A program made the translations under genes and the position numbers. DNA of 64,000 bases from UBA5951 sp009936885 (lineage in GTDB: Bacteria > Pseudomonadota > Alphaproteobacteria > Puniceispirillales > Puniceispirillaceae): NCBI GenBank assembly GCA_937996625.1, contig CALKVA010000007.1, forward strand, positions 1 to 64,000, read 5' to 3'. Of the stretch, positions 55,108-63,928 are shown piece after piece; the stretch's first letter is position 1; every line of letters starts with the position of its first letter. The notes beneath the pieces were generated by a model. The model was given only the letters and a program-made list of their open reading frames with translations, was not told where the DNA came from and did not search any database.

Positions 55108-55147
55108 CTGCGGCCATCACCAATATTCTAATCTGGAACAGGCAAAT

Positions 55148-55435
55148 TTAGCTATCATTAGCATCCTTAGATTCAAACTCACCTTTTTTAATCCCTCCAT
55201 CCTCTAGTGTAGCTGGGGTATATTGCGTGTCTGGAGACGATCCCCTTAATTCAAAAATAGCGAATGAAATAACACTCAAGATAATGCTGATCAGAAGGAT
55301 CAAAATTGTTCTATTTTTTTCAATAAACTTTCGAAATTTACTATTCTCTGACATTCTATTAGAAATCAGGCGTAGGGATTCGATTAGAATAATAGCAACT
55401 AATATTGCACAAGCGATATATAAATATCGTTTCAT
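55148..55435 (-). CDS. DUF6111-type small membrane protein
   Basis: This 95-residue protein has two membrane helices (about 4-24 and 47-66), and the C-terminal TQYTPATLEDGGIKKGEFES resembles the conserved end of DUF6111 proteins. These are commonly encoded between a CoA-type NUDIX gene and the CCA-adding enzyme in alphaproteobacteria, exactly the order seen here. Function is unknown. Confidence 0.8.
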   Translation of the reverse strand: MKRYLYIACAILVAIILIESLRLISNRMSENSKFRKFIEKNRTILILLISIILSVISFAIFELRGSSPDTQYTPATLEDGGIKKGEFESKDANDS

Positions 55436-55461
55436 ATTATTAATCCTTTTCTATAGTTTTT

Positions 55462-56049
55462 CTACGCTTTTAATTCGTTCTTTGTTGGAACTATATCACA
55501 AAATTGTCTCAGAATGGCTGCCGTTGCGCCCCAAACCACAGGATTTGTATTTTTAATTTCCCAAAATGTTCTGCTGCCTGTTTTTGTTTTATATTCTGAT
55601 CTGCGATAACATTTAGGGTCAAGATATAATGACAAGGGAGATATTTTTATTGCCTCAACTTCTGCTGGGTTGTGAGTGAGTTGCTGCATGGCTTGGGTGG
55701 GCGATTTTGCAAGATAGCCCACTACTGGCGATATATGAAAGCCAGTTGCGGTTGCCACTGGTGAGAGATATCCCAAAATATCAACTTGGCTTGATATAAG
55801 TCCTATCTCCTCTCTAGCTTCGCGCAAGGCTGCATCAATAATAGAATTATCTTCGGAATCAATTTTTCCGCCAGGGAAGCTCATTTGACCAGCATGTTCA
55901 TTCAAGTGTCGTGCGCGCTTTGTGAGTAAAATTGACGGTGCAACATCTCCACCAACGATAAGGCACAATACGGCGGCAGGCCTCATACTCTCCGCATGTT
56001 CAAGATAACCCAACTTACCTGAAACGCCCAATTTAATCTGCTCTAACAT
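55462..56049 (-). CDS. CoA-pyrophosphatase-type NUDIX hydrolase
   Basis: This 195-residue protein carries the NUDIX box of the CoA-hydrolase subfamily: ILLTKRARHLNEHAGQMSFP, then GGKIDSEDNSIIDAALREA and REEIGL. Family members split CoA or its derivatives into phosphopantetheine and 3',5'-ADP. It is 26 nt upstream of the DUF6111 gene on the same strand. Confidence 0.92.
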   Translation of the reverse strand: MLEQIKLGVSGKLGYLEHAESMRPAAVLCLIVGGDVAPSILLTKRARHLNEHAGQMSFPGGKIDSEDNSIIDAALREAREEIGLISSQVDILGYLSPVATATGFHISPVVGYLAKSPTQAMQQLTHNPAEVEAIKISPLSLYLDPKCYRRSEYKTKTGSRTFWEIKNTNPVVWGATAAILRQFCDIVPTKNELKA

Positions 56050-56176
56050 CTAACAATAACTTCTTTTTCAAACTCTATAACGATACTGAAAGTGGCTCTC
56101 ATACATATTCTTGTCTAAAGATAATAGGTTTTTTTTAGTGTTAAAACACCCATACTTACTTATGTTTGCCACTTAC

Positions 56177-56650
56177 TTATGTCTGTAGGACAATAAATTC
56201 ATCGGCTGACCAAACACCAATTTCGCCTTTTGAATTGTGTGTGACCATATCCATAAGTTGATAATATACAGGTCGCGTTATTTTAGCAGTTAGACCATCA
56301 TTCAGGCGCAAATAAGGCGTTTGTCTCTGTTTCTCATCTTTCTTAAAAAAAACAGGGTGGTATGAGCCTAGAATAAAGTCTCTATCCACATTATCAACCA
56401 TCTCCAATCGTGGATTTTCTTCTCCCACATCATGTATTGATTTAAGGCCGATGATAATAAAAGGAGCGTCCTCGACCGTTACCTCTCCTTTTTCAACAGG
56501 CGTTGTAAGCCAATATCTTCCGTTATCGTCTCTGGATAAGACAGATGCAAATAACTTTATAATAGCAGGACGCTTGATCTCACCCCCTTGATGAAACCAA
56601 CGACCATCAGACGCAATATGTATATCGAACTCTTCAAGATTCTGTGTCAT
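56177..56650 (-). CDS. DUF1285 protein
   Basis: This 157-residue protein is of the DUF1285 family. It has FDIHIASDGRWFHQGGEIKR near the N-terminus, LFASVLSRDDNGRYWLTTP, VEDAPFIIIGL, and a C-terminal VYYQLMDMVTHN. The family is common beside a CoA-type NUDIX gene in alphaproteobacteria, and the function is unknown. It is upstream of the NUDIX gene, separated by 127 nt. Confidence 0.9.
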   Translation of the reverse strand: MTQNLEEFDIHIASDGRWFHQGGEIKRPAIIKLFASVLSRDDNGRYWLTTPVEKGEVTVEDAPFIIIGLKSIHDVGEENPRLEMVDNVDRDFILGSYHPVFFKKDEKQRQTPYLRLNDGLTAKITRPVYYQLMDMVTHNSKGEIGVWSADEFIVLQT

Positions 56651-57141
56651 GAAAATTTATTTCTACATTTATTACCAAAATAATACTTTGTTTGATTTTT
56701 ATTACGCACAAATCAATCATTTACTAACTATTTTATGAAAAAATAGTGAAATTGAAAATATTAACGAAAATTTACAAAGGAAATAGATACAAATGCTTTT
56801 ATTACAAGAGAGGGAATACTTCTTGAAGGCAATTCTATGACGAAAAACGAAGCCCACACACACATCTGTGTAGAAAAGGCAAAACCCTTCATGACGTGAT
56901 TTGAAAAAGCGCATCAATCAATGCTTTGCTTAGTTTAATTCGTGTTATACGGGCATTTTAAGATTTTATTCATATCACTTATAACCAAAATAACAAACAA
57001 GTTGAAATTGGGCCCGCGCCGTCGGATATTATCTGTCTAGCAATCGGTGAGTTTGCATTATTAAAAGCAGAGACGAGTCATCAAAAGCTTTCTCAATCTC
57101 ATTTATATTCAAGTGGCGATGCCATTAGGCCCGACCAGTCT
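56651..57141. other. 490-nt region without a convincing gene
   Basis: AT-rich sequence. The only signal is that the frame of the following ORF is already open from 56962, directly after a TAA, but contains no ATG, GTG or TTG before 57142. No RNA gene or clear promoter was seen. Confidence 0.5.
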
Positions 57142-57576
57142 TTGCCAGACGTTTTTCGTCAATTAATTGACTCTCATTCACCAAGCAATTTAACGTCCAA
57201 CGCTCTTTTGAAGCTTCATAATCACGATTTAAGCGTCACCTCATTCTATTTCAGTAAACAGACAAGTATATTTTGCCTTGGTAAGGTTCCAGACCACTAT
57301 TTTTGGCCTGAAAAAATTCTTCTTTCTAATGATAGCGTTGATAAAAAGAATTTTGGCCAAAATGCAGAAGCCATAATGATTGTTTTGGAAACCGTGTTAG
57401 CATGCCGCACACGTATCCTGAAAAAATGTTTTATGAAGAGCGAAAATTCTGAAGTATCAGAAATTTTTCCATTTGCTAAACTTGCAATACCGATGGCTTC
57501 CATCGCAGAACAACCATTTAATTACAGGTTATTAACAATGGCAATAAGACAAAGTGATAATGCTGTTATGGTTTAA
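57142..57576 (+). CDS. Hypothetical protein, possibly a 5'-degraded gene
   Basis: This is an open frame of 144 codons from a TTG; the same frame is open back to 56962, giving up to 204 codons. I do not recognise it. The upstream part translates to protein-like sequence (PSDIICLAIGEFALLKAET), which suggests that the coding region really is longer but has lost a standard start codon. It may be a decayed gene, or have a non-standard start. No ribosome binding site is evident. Confidence 0.4.
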   Translation: MPDVFRQLIDSHSPSNLTSNALLKLHNHDLSVTSFYFSKQTSIFCLGKVPDHYFWPEKILLSNDSVDKKNFGQNAEAIMIVLETVLACRTRILKKCFMKSENSEVSEIFPFAKLAIPMASIAEQPFNYRLLTMAIRQSDNAVMV

Positions 57577-57684
57577 TTAAATTTAAATTTTTTGATGATT
57601 TTTAATAATTAATACACTTATAAAAATTTTAATAATCTTTAGAAACTATCAAAAAGTGTGAATTGGGAACATAAAGGAAAAACG

Positions 57685-58012
57685 ATGCCTCGACCGAATG
57701 AAACTAAAAATAATACTTCTCAGATAACCTCTGTTTTGAAAGCCATCAGTAATATGAGGAGATTGCAGATCTTTAATGAACTTGCAGATGGCCTCGAAAA
57801 ATCAGTTTCAGAACTAGAGAGTCGTTCCTGATTTAAATCAATCTGCTTTATCTCAGCATCTAGGAAGATTGAAACATGCTAATATTGTCAAAACCAGACA
57901 GGAAAGCCAATCTATATTTTATTCAGTTCAAAGTACAGAAGCACTCAAAATATTAAAATACCTAACAAAAATGTATGCAAACGATGTCGCTATCGGCAAA
58001 ACGAAACATTGA
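57685..58012 (+). pseudogene. ArsR-type regulator split by a single-base frameshift
   Basis: ATG at 57685 (AAAGGA upstream) opens a 48-codon frame ending in TGA at 57829-57831. The next frame continues the same domain without a gap to TGA at 58010-58012. Joined after SVSELE, the product reads like a complete ArsR winged helix of about 109 residues: ISNMRRLQIFNELADGLE, then SVSELE + VVPDLNQSALSQHLGRLK, then a wing (IVKTRQESQSIFYSV). Removing one base within GAGAG (57817-57821) restores the frame with the spacing usual for the family. It is a true mutation, a recoding site or an assembly error. It lies 112 nt before a TauE-type exporter. Confidence 0.85.
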
Positions 58013-58124
58013 CGATAGCTAATTGATATTATGTATCAATTTGAACTTCCATTTATTATTGCTTTGCGGTAATTTAGAACAATATCCGAGGTGATAGTTC
58101 GGATGACACCTTAAAGCTTATGCT

Positions 58125-59039
58125 ATGTATATTTACTTCCCCATTGCTGAAATTTCTTTAAACCTGTTCATTGTGATGGGCCTAGGGGGCTTTATAGGAT
58201 TCTTGTCAGGTCTATTTGGTGTTGGCGGCGGGTTTCTTATGACACCTTTATTGATTTTCCTTGGCATTCCAGCACCTGTTGCGGTTGCGACAGAAGCGAA
58301 TCAGATTGTCGCCTCTTCTGTATCTGGCGTTATTGCCCATTGGCGGCGAAAAAATGTTGATTTCAAGATGGGCGCTGTCTTGTTACTTGGTGGTATCGTT
58401 GGCTCATCTCTTGGTGTTTTACTATTTGCACTACTAGAAAAAATTGGACAGCTTGATTTGGTTATAAAACTATCCTACGTATTTTTTCTTGGGATTATAG
58501 GTGTTTTAATGCTTTGGGAGAGTATTCGCACTTATATAAGGTCGCGAAAACCAGAATTTTATCGCCGAAAATTGCATAAACATAATTGGCTTCATGGCCT
58601 GCCTTTGAAAATGCGCTTTAGACGCTCTAAATTGTATATTAGTGCTCTGGTGCCATTCTTTATAGCGGCTTTTGTTGGGGTGTTATCTGCTATCATGGGT
58701 GTGGGTGGTGGCTTCATTATGGTGCCAGCGATGATATACCTTCTTGGCATGCCAACATCAGTCGTGGTCGGAACCTCGTTATTTCAGATAATTTTTGTTA
58801 CCGCTAACGTAACCCTACTTCAATCAGTTCAAACCCAGACTGTTGATTTCCTGTTGGCAGGAACTCTTTTATTTGGCGCTGTTATTGGGGCTCAAATAGG
58901 GACCCGATTTGGAGGAATGTTGCGCGGAGAGCAGTTGCGCGGACTTCTTGCATTAATTGTATTACTGGTTTGTGTAAGAATTGGCTATGAGCTTGTGGTA
59001 ACGCCAATAGACTTATTTTCAACAGAGTTTTTAAAATGA
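58125..59039 (+). CDS. TauE/SafE-family sulfite/organosulfur exporter
   Basis: This 304-residue inner-membrane protein has about eight helices in two halves. Both halves carry the family motif: GFLSGLFGVGGGFLMTPLLI (about 23-42) and GVLSAIMGVGGGFIMVPAMI (about 185-204). Such permeases export sulfite, sulfoacetate or related anions. It overlaps the TIGR02186 gene by 4 nt, and a broken ArsR-type gene lies just upstream. This resembles sulfur-stress loci in alphaproteobacteria. Confidence 0.95.
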   Translation: MYIYFPIAEISLNLFIVMGLGGFIGFLSGLFGVGGGFLMTPLLIFLGIPAPVAVATEANQIVASSVSGVIAHWRRKNVDFKMGAVLLLGGIVGSSLGVLLFALLEKIGQLDLVIKLSYVFFLGIIGVLMLWESIRTYIRSRKPEFYRRKLHKHNWLHGLPLKMRFRRSKLYISALVPFFIAAFVGVLSAIMGVGGGFIMVPAMIYLLGMPTSVVVGTSLFQIIFVTANVTLLQSVQTQTVDFLLAGTLLFGAVIGAQIGTRFGGMLRGEQLRGLLALIVLLVCVRIGYELVVTPIDLFSTEFLK

Positions 59040-59836
59040 TAAATGCCCGTTTCTGGTCAACTCACCTTATTATAAACCAAATAGCCGCTATTTTTTTAGC
59101 AGTCCTATTTATTAATCTGTTTGTTTATTCACCTAGTTATGCGCAATCAAATGCAATCGTAGCCGATTTATCACAATCAGATATTTCAATAAATACAGAC
59201 TTTAATGGTGCTTCATTATTGCTATTTGGATCCATATCAGGAGAACAAGGCGATGATATTATTGTCGTGATCAGCGGGCCTCCATCAGAGGTGATAACAC
59301 GGCAAAAGTCATATATGAGCGGCATTTGGGTAAATTCAGACTCTGTTAAATGGAAAAATGCACCAAGCTATTATCAGATATTTACAACAAAGCCTCTATC
59401 TGAAATAGCTTCTCGCGACGTCCTGAAATCTTTAGCAGTTGGCACAGAATTTCTAAATCTTCGATATGATTCTGCTTTTACGCTTGACCCTGATGCCTAT
59501 CTTGAGTGGGCTGATGCGCTAAAACGTAATATGCAATCTGCCTCCCTTTGGAAAACGAATGAGACAACAGTTCAAGTAATGCGCGGCGCTCTTTTCAGAA
59601 CACAAGTTTCACTTCCTGCAAATATTACAACAGGTGATTACGAAGCCCGAATCATCCATTTTAGGGCAGGTGAATTTATAGCAGAAGACAGAACAGCCAT
59701 TGCCGTTAAGAAGGCAGGTTTTAGCGCTATAATTTATCATTTAGCGCATGAATATTCTATTTTTTATGGTATTTTTGCTATTGCTTTTGCCGTTTTTGCT
59801 GGCTGGCTGGCCGCGGCGGTTTTTTCAAAACCGTAA
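59036..59836 (+). CDS. TIGR02186-family membrane-anchored periplasmic protein
   Basis: This 266-residue protein has an N-terminal signal sequence (about 12-37, ending SYAQ), a beta-rich periplasmic domain (40-235), and a C-terminal membrane helix (about 242-263). Recognisable family sequence includes GASLLLFGSISGEQGDDIIV and VNSDSVKWKNAPSYY. TIGR02186 proteins are consistently paired with a TauE exporter in alphaproteobacteria, as here (ATGA overlap), and are thought to assist it. The function is not established. Confidence 0.9.
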   Translation: MINARFWSTHLIINQIAAIFLAVLFINLFVYSPSYAQSNAIVADLSQSDISINTDFNGASLLLFGSISGEQGDDIIVVISGPPSEVITRQKSYMSGIWVNSDSVKWKNAPSYYQIFTTKPLSEIASRDVLKSLAVGTEFLNLRYDSAFTLDPDAYLEWADALKRNMQSASLWKTNETTVQVMRGALFRTQVSLPANITTGDYEARIIHFRAGEFIAEDRTAIAVKKAGFSAIIYHLAHEYSIFYGIFAIAFAVFAGWLAAAVFSKP

Positions 59837-59924
59837 TCCTTTAGTGAACCTGATTATAACAACAAGTTGGCATCTTTCATAAAAATTCGATAAACTAGGC
59901 AAAGAATATAATAATAGGTGTTTT

Positions 59925-60401
59925 ATGCAGGACGAGACAAAAAACCGTTTCTTTTTGGTGGTTGTGGATGAGACAGAAGAACTCCATCAAGCACTTCACT
60001 TTGCGTGCGAACGCGCAAAATCTATAGATGCCAACATTGCGCTTGTTTACGTTATTACTCCAAATGAGTTTGGTCATTGGGCAGGCGTTAATGCTCTTAT
60101 GCGTGCAGAAGCGCGCGAACAAGCCGAAGAAATCATTAAAACACATTCTGATTATGCGAATAGATTGACTGGAAAAACGCCGCTTGTTTTTATTCGAGAG
60201 GGTGAGACCACAGACCAGATATTGCAGCTAATCGAAGAAGAAAACCAAATCTGTCAATTAGTGCTTGGAGCAGATACTAAGTCCGAATCAGCTGGGCCTA
60301 TTGTTAACTATATTACAGGTCGCGGCGCAGCAAGATGCAAAATTCCAGTTGTGATAGTTCCTGATAGCTTATCAGATAGCCAAATAGAAGCACTATGCTA
60401 A
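59925..60401 (+). CDS. Universal stress protein (UspA family)
   Basis: This 158-residue protein has the Usp fold: FFLVVVDETEELHQALHFACERAK at the N-terminus and IALVYVITPNEFGHW. The C-terminal nucleotide-loop region follows (LVLGADTKSESAGPIVNYITG, then IPVVIVPDSLS). The usual G-x2-G-x9-G-S/T ATP motif is only partly kept, so ATP binding is uncertain. It stands alone between the TIGR02186 and cyclophilin genes. Confidence 0.93.
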   Translation: MQDETKNRFFLVVVDETEELHQALHFACERAKSIDANIALVYVITPNEFGHWAGVNALMRAEAREQAEEIIKTHSDYANRLTGKTPLVFIREGETTDQILQLIEEENQICQLVLGADTKSESAGPIVNYITGRGAARCKIPVVIVPDSLSDSQIEALC

Positions 60402-60490
60402 GCTGATTTTTAGAATCGAGGCTTGACTAATAAAGGCTAACAACCCTATTTCTAGCAATAAGATTTAGATTTATAAATGGACTTAATCTG

Positions 60491-60997
60491 ATGCGCATAA
60501 TTTTTTTATTTTATATTCTTTTAACAGGATTTACGATGACGCAAGCACAAGCAAATTCACAACTTATTCTAGATACCAGCGCAGGACAGATAAAAATTGA
60601 TTTACTAACTGAAATCGCACCAAACCATGTTGCACGTATATCAGAGTTAGTTGCATCTGGATTTTATGATGGGATAATATTTCATAGAGTGATCCCAGGG
60701 TTTATGGCGCAAACAGGCGATCCAGATGGGAATGGAACAGGCGGTTCTGGACAGAAGCTTTCAGCTGAATTTTCAGATTATCCCTATCGTGAAGGAACCG
60801 TTGGAATGGCAAGAGCTGCAAACCCTGATAGCGCAGACTCGCAATTTTTTATCTGTTTTGATGGGTGTTCTCACCTAACTGGACAATATACTGTTTGGGG
60901 ACAGGTGGCAGATGGGATGGATGTGGTGTACAATATAGCAACTGGCCAGCCGCCAAGTGAACCTGATGAGATTATATCGGCAAAACTTGCTGATTAA
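60491..60997 (+). CDS. Periplasmic cyclophilin-type peptidyl-prolyl isomerase
   Basis: This 168-residue protein has a signal peptide (1-21, ending AQA) and a cyclophilin domain. FHRVIPGFMAQTGDPDGNGTG (read as core FHRVIPGFMAQTGD), FSDYPYREGTVGMARA, DSQFFICF and QYTVWGQV give the isomerase active site. It helps proline isomerisation in exported proteins. Confidence 0.95.
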   Translation: MRIIFLFYILLTGFTMTQAQANSQLILDTSAGQIKIDLLTEIAPNHVARISELVASGFYDGIIFHRVIPGFMAQTGDPDGNGTGGSGQKLSAEFSDYPYREGTVGMARAANPDSADSQFFICFDGCSHLTGQYTVWGQVADGMDVVYNIATGQPPSEPDEIISAKLAD

Positions 60998-61049
60998 TAC
61001 CGTGCCAGAAACTGCCTTTTATTAATAGGATATAATTTTTTAATTTGCC

Positions 61050-61919
61050 TTATTGGCTTTTGAAAAACATAGGTGAGAATTGTATTAATAACCCTGTCCA
61101 AATTAATACAAAAACGCTGATATCTATAAAACTAAAAGGTTCCCCGAGCATAATACTAATAATGAGCTGACTTGTTGGATTGAGGTAGAAAATCAATCCT
61201 GCAATCGCTAATGGCAACATTTTATTTCCATTATGAAATAGGTATAACGGTATAATAGTGAATAATCCGCAAAAAACGGCAAGCATTAGACCCATAAGAT
61301 CCGCCCCGAAAAATAATACTGCTCCGTTTTGCGCCCGCCACCCAAAATAAATCACAGCAATAGGCGCAAGCATTATTGTCTCTATTAACGTTCCAGTATC
61401 TGATTTAACAGGCAATTGTTTACGGATAATTGCATACAGAGCAAAAGTTGTAGCCATACTTATCGCAATCCATGGAAAATTGGATAAACTTGTCCCCTTT
61501 AGTAAAACCGCAGCCAAAGCAAATAGTAACGCAATTTTGGTCAATTTATCTAGGCGTTCACCTAAAAAATAATATCCCATTGCAGCCGTAAGTAGCGGAA
61601 AAATATAATAGCCGAGTGCTGACTGCATTAGCTGTCCATAGTTAATAGCGAATATAAATAACAGCCAGTTTGTTCCTATCAAAGCAGAACAAATAATAAA
61701 TAAAAGAACTTTTTTAAATGAATTTAGAGCCTGTCTTAGTTCTGACAGCCGATTTTGAATGATAAAAACAACCATAAATAAAACACACGACCAGAATGCA
61801 CGCTGTGCAACAACTTCCATAAGCGGAAACTCGTTTAATAAGCGATAATATAATGGAGCCATTCCCCAAATCAGCGCACCTGAAGTTGCACTTGCATATC
61901 CAAAGCTGATTTTATTCAT
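61050..61919 (-). CDS. rarD: EamA/RarD-family transporter
   Basis: This 289-residue protein has ten predicted membrane helices in two EamA halves. The N-terminal GALIWGMAPLYYRLL and LMEVVAQRAFWS are typical of the RarD subgroup, as is NWLLFIFAINYGQLMQSALGYYIFP in the third and fourth helices (core NWLLFIFAINYGQ). The substrate is unknown. It lies 21 nt after the FAD oxidoreductase on the same strand. Confidence 0.93.
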   Translation of the reverse strand: MNKISFGYASATSGALIWGMAPLYYRLLNEFPLMEVVAQRAFWSCVLFMVVFIIQNRLSELRQALNSFKKVLLFIICSALIGTNWLLFIFAINYGQLMQSALGYYIFPLLTAAMGYYFLGERLDKLTKIALLFALAAVLLKGTSLSNFPWIAISMATTFALYAIIRKQLPVKSDTGTLIETIMLAPIAVIYFGWRAQNGAVLFFGADLMGLMLAVFCGLFTIIPLYLFHNGNKMLPLAIAGLIFYLNPTSQLIISIMLGEPFSFIDISVFVLIWTGLLIQFSPMFFKSQ

Positions 61920-61940
61920 ATTTTTTGGGTTTCCAATAGA

Positions 61941-63188
61941 TTAGCTTGCGTTTGCCACAAATTTTTCGAATAGCTGTTTCAGGGAAACCGTTTCATCTGC
62001 AATCATTTCGGGGGATATATCAGTATCTTGCTCAAGCAGTCTTTTTCCAATCATATAGGATTGTGGATCCCCTATCGCTTCAATACAGACAAGTTTATTT
62101 TGATACCAACTCCAAACAGAAAAACTTCCCTTTTTCTTGCCTGAGCGCACCTCCTTATGAATTTGTTGCGCTTCACTTGTTTTTGGAAGAATCCCTGCTA
62201 TCTGCAATTTCACATCATACTGGTCAGACCAAAACCAAAACGCTTCTTGTTCTGGCATATTAGAGCCCGTAATTGAAGCTGCTGCCACAGCGGCGCTAAA
62301 CTGCGCATGATACACTGATTCAATTCTTGTTTTTGTTCTTTTCTGCGAAAAAGCAAGGTCCCCTATCACATAGATATCCTCTGATGCCAAATAAGTATTA
62401 TCTACCGTAACACCGTCTGCCACGCAAAGCCCTAAACTTTTGGCAAGTTTTATGTTAGGGGCAACGCCAATTCCAAAAACCAGCACATCACACTCTAAAA
62501 TCTCCCCAGAGCTCAATTTCACAGAACGTGCCTGATCATTATCTGAATAGATGATTTCTGTAACTGCCTTTCCAAGATGGAATGAAACACCCTGTTTATA
62601 GTGGAGTAATCTGAAAAATTCTGATATTTGTGGCGAAGATACGCGCGCAAGTAATCTAGGCTCAAATTCAACAAGATCTACCGTCAGACCAGCCCTCCGC
62701 ATGGATGAAGCAACTTCAAGTCCAATAAAACCACCCCCAATAATCACTGCCTTATCACTGTTAAGAGCAGTTTTTCTTAGCTTCAATGCATCTTGCGTAT
62801 CTCTTAATACATAAATGTTACTTGCTTGTTTGCTGACAAAATTAGGTATTTTTGCATCAGCGCCCAACGCCAAAATTAAGATATCATATGTTATATCATC
62901 ACCATCTTCCAATGAAATGGTTTTTGTTTTCTGGTCTATAGAAGTAACATTGCTGTTAGTCCTAAGTTCTATATTTTCTTGCGTGAAGAATTCTTTTGAG
63001 CGCAAATAAAACGCCGCAAAATCAGCATCGTCGGATTGGAATAGTTTTTTTGATAATGGCGGCCTTTGCACTGGAAAACCTGGCAGCCTGTCAATTAGAA
63101 TAAGGGCGCCCTTGAAACCATATTGGCGTAATTTATCAGCGCAGCTTACGCCTGCGTGGCTTGCACCAATGATAGCAATTCGTTTCAT
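61941..63188 (-). CDS. FAD-dependent ferredoxin reductase-type oxidoreductase
   Basis: This 415-residue flavoprotein transfers electrons from NAD(P)H to a ferredoxin-like partner. It has an N-terminal FAD-binding motif (IAIIGASHAGVSCADKLRQ), the family word QRPPLSKKLF, and a second Rossmann fold for NAD(P)H (AVIIGGGFIGLEVASSMRRAG, core GGGFIGLEVASS). VIGDLAFS follows, then the C-terminal reductase domain (FWFWSDQYDVKLQIAG). The partner is not in the window. Confidence 0.94.
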   Translation of the reverse strand: MKRIAIIGASHAGVSCADKLRQYGFKGALILIDRLPGFPVQRPPLSKKLFQSDDADFAAFYLRSKEFFTQENIELRTNSNVTSIDQKTKTISLEDGDDITYDILILALGADAKIPNFVSKQASNIYVLRDTQDALKLRKTALNSDKAVIIGGGFIGLEVASSMRRAGLTVDLVEFEPRLLARVSSPQISEFFRLLHYKQGVSFHLGKAVTEIIYSDNDQARSVKLSSGEILECDVLVFGIGVAPNIKLAKSLGLCVADGVTVDNTYLASEDIYVIGDLAFSQKRTKTRIESVYHAQFSAAVAAASITGSNMPEQEAFWFWSDQYDVKLQIAGILPKTSEAQQIHKEVRSGKKKGSFSVWSWYQNKLVCIEAIGDPQSYMIGKRLLEQDTDISPEMIADETVSLKQLFEKFVANAS

Positions 63189-63257
63189 CTAATCCTAATT
63201 TAATGTCCAAAATGTCCAAAGTGCCCAGATTACTTAGTATGGAATAAGCTTCTGGAT

Positions 63258-63500
63258 TTAATTCAAATGCTGAGATGTATTGATTTCATTTGCAGCCTGA
63301 CTTTTCGCTATATAGTTTTCTGCATGCCAGCGCATAACCATAACAACAATAACAACGAAACCAACAATTATAAGGTAAACAGAAAGCCGCTTTGCTCTAG
63401 CAGATAAATTGCTATCTACTAACCTTTGAGCTGCAAACCAGATTACCCCCCCTAAAACCAATACACCCAAACCACCTAGCAAGACAGTATCACTTGTCAT
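63258..63500 (-). CDS. Small two-helix membrane protein
   Basis: This protein of about 80 residues has two membrane helices (about 8-24 and 40-58), a basic loop (SARAKR) between them, and a soluble C-terminal tail. I chose the ATG at 63500, preceded by AAGGGTGATG; an in-frame ATG at 63518 is the alternative. It is upstream of the FAD oxidoreductase on the same strand, with 69 nt between. Function unknown. Confidence 0.75.
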   Translation of the reverse strand: MTSDTVLLGGLGVLVLGGVIWFAAQRLVDSNLSARAKRLSVYLIIVGFVVIVVMVMRWHAENYIAKSQAANEINTSQHLN

Positions 63501-63518
63501 CACATCACCCTTACTCAC

Positions 63519-63928
63519 ATTTTAAAAAAACGGCTCTTGTTTTATATATCGCTACTATAAGAGACTTAACATCATACAGGTAGACACATTTTTAAATAAC
63601 CAGCTTAAATAGTTATTTATTCAAATAAAAGCAGTCAAAATAAAGATGATTCAAGCTATTTTTAACACTTAAAAGATGTATTATTTATATTTTTACATCT
63701 TAAGATTGCTTCCTTAAAAAAAATTATTACATATCAAAAATTAATTTATTATTTTTTTCAGTAAGTTACGTATTTTTAAAGGATTTTTTTGTCAAAAACA
63801 ATTTTCTACCTTGCCTACACGTTAATTTTTATTCATGTTGTGTTATCTGGGGAGAAGGTCTTTTAGAAATAAGAGGCTTAAATAAAAAGGTAGGACGTTC
63901 TAGAACGAAGTTTTTTGGGAGTGTCCTA
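63519..63928. other. 410-nt AT-rich intergenic region with an inverted repeat
   Basis: No gene was seen. AAGATGTA (63673-63680) faces TACATCTT (63694-63701) across 13 nt. The region separates divergently transcribed genes and probably holds both promoters. The arms are exact, which fits a dimeric repressor operator or a short RNA hairpin. Confidence 0.4.

Noticed and set aside
56717..56917. 66-codon minus-strand frame rich in Phe, Ser and Cys
   Set aside because: Composition matches chance translation of AT-rich DNA; no start signal or neighbours supporting it.
63203..63220. Two tandem copies of ATGTCCAAA
   Set aside because: Only two 9-bp copies in a short spacer; expected now and then by slippage and with no further structure.
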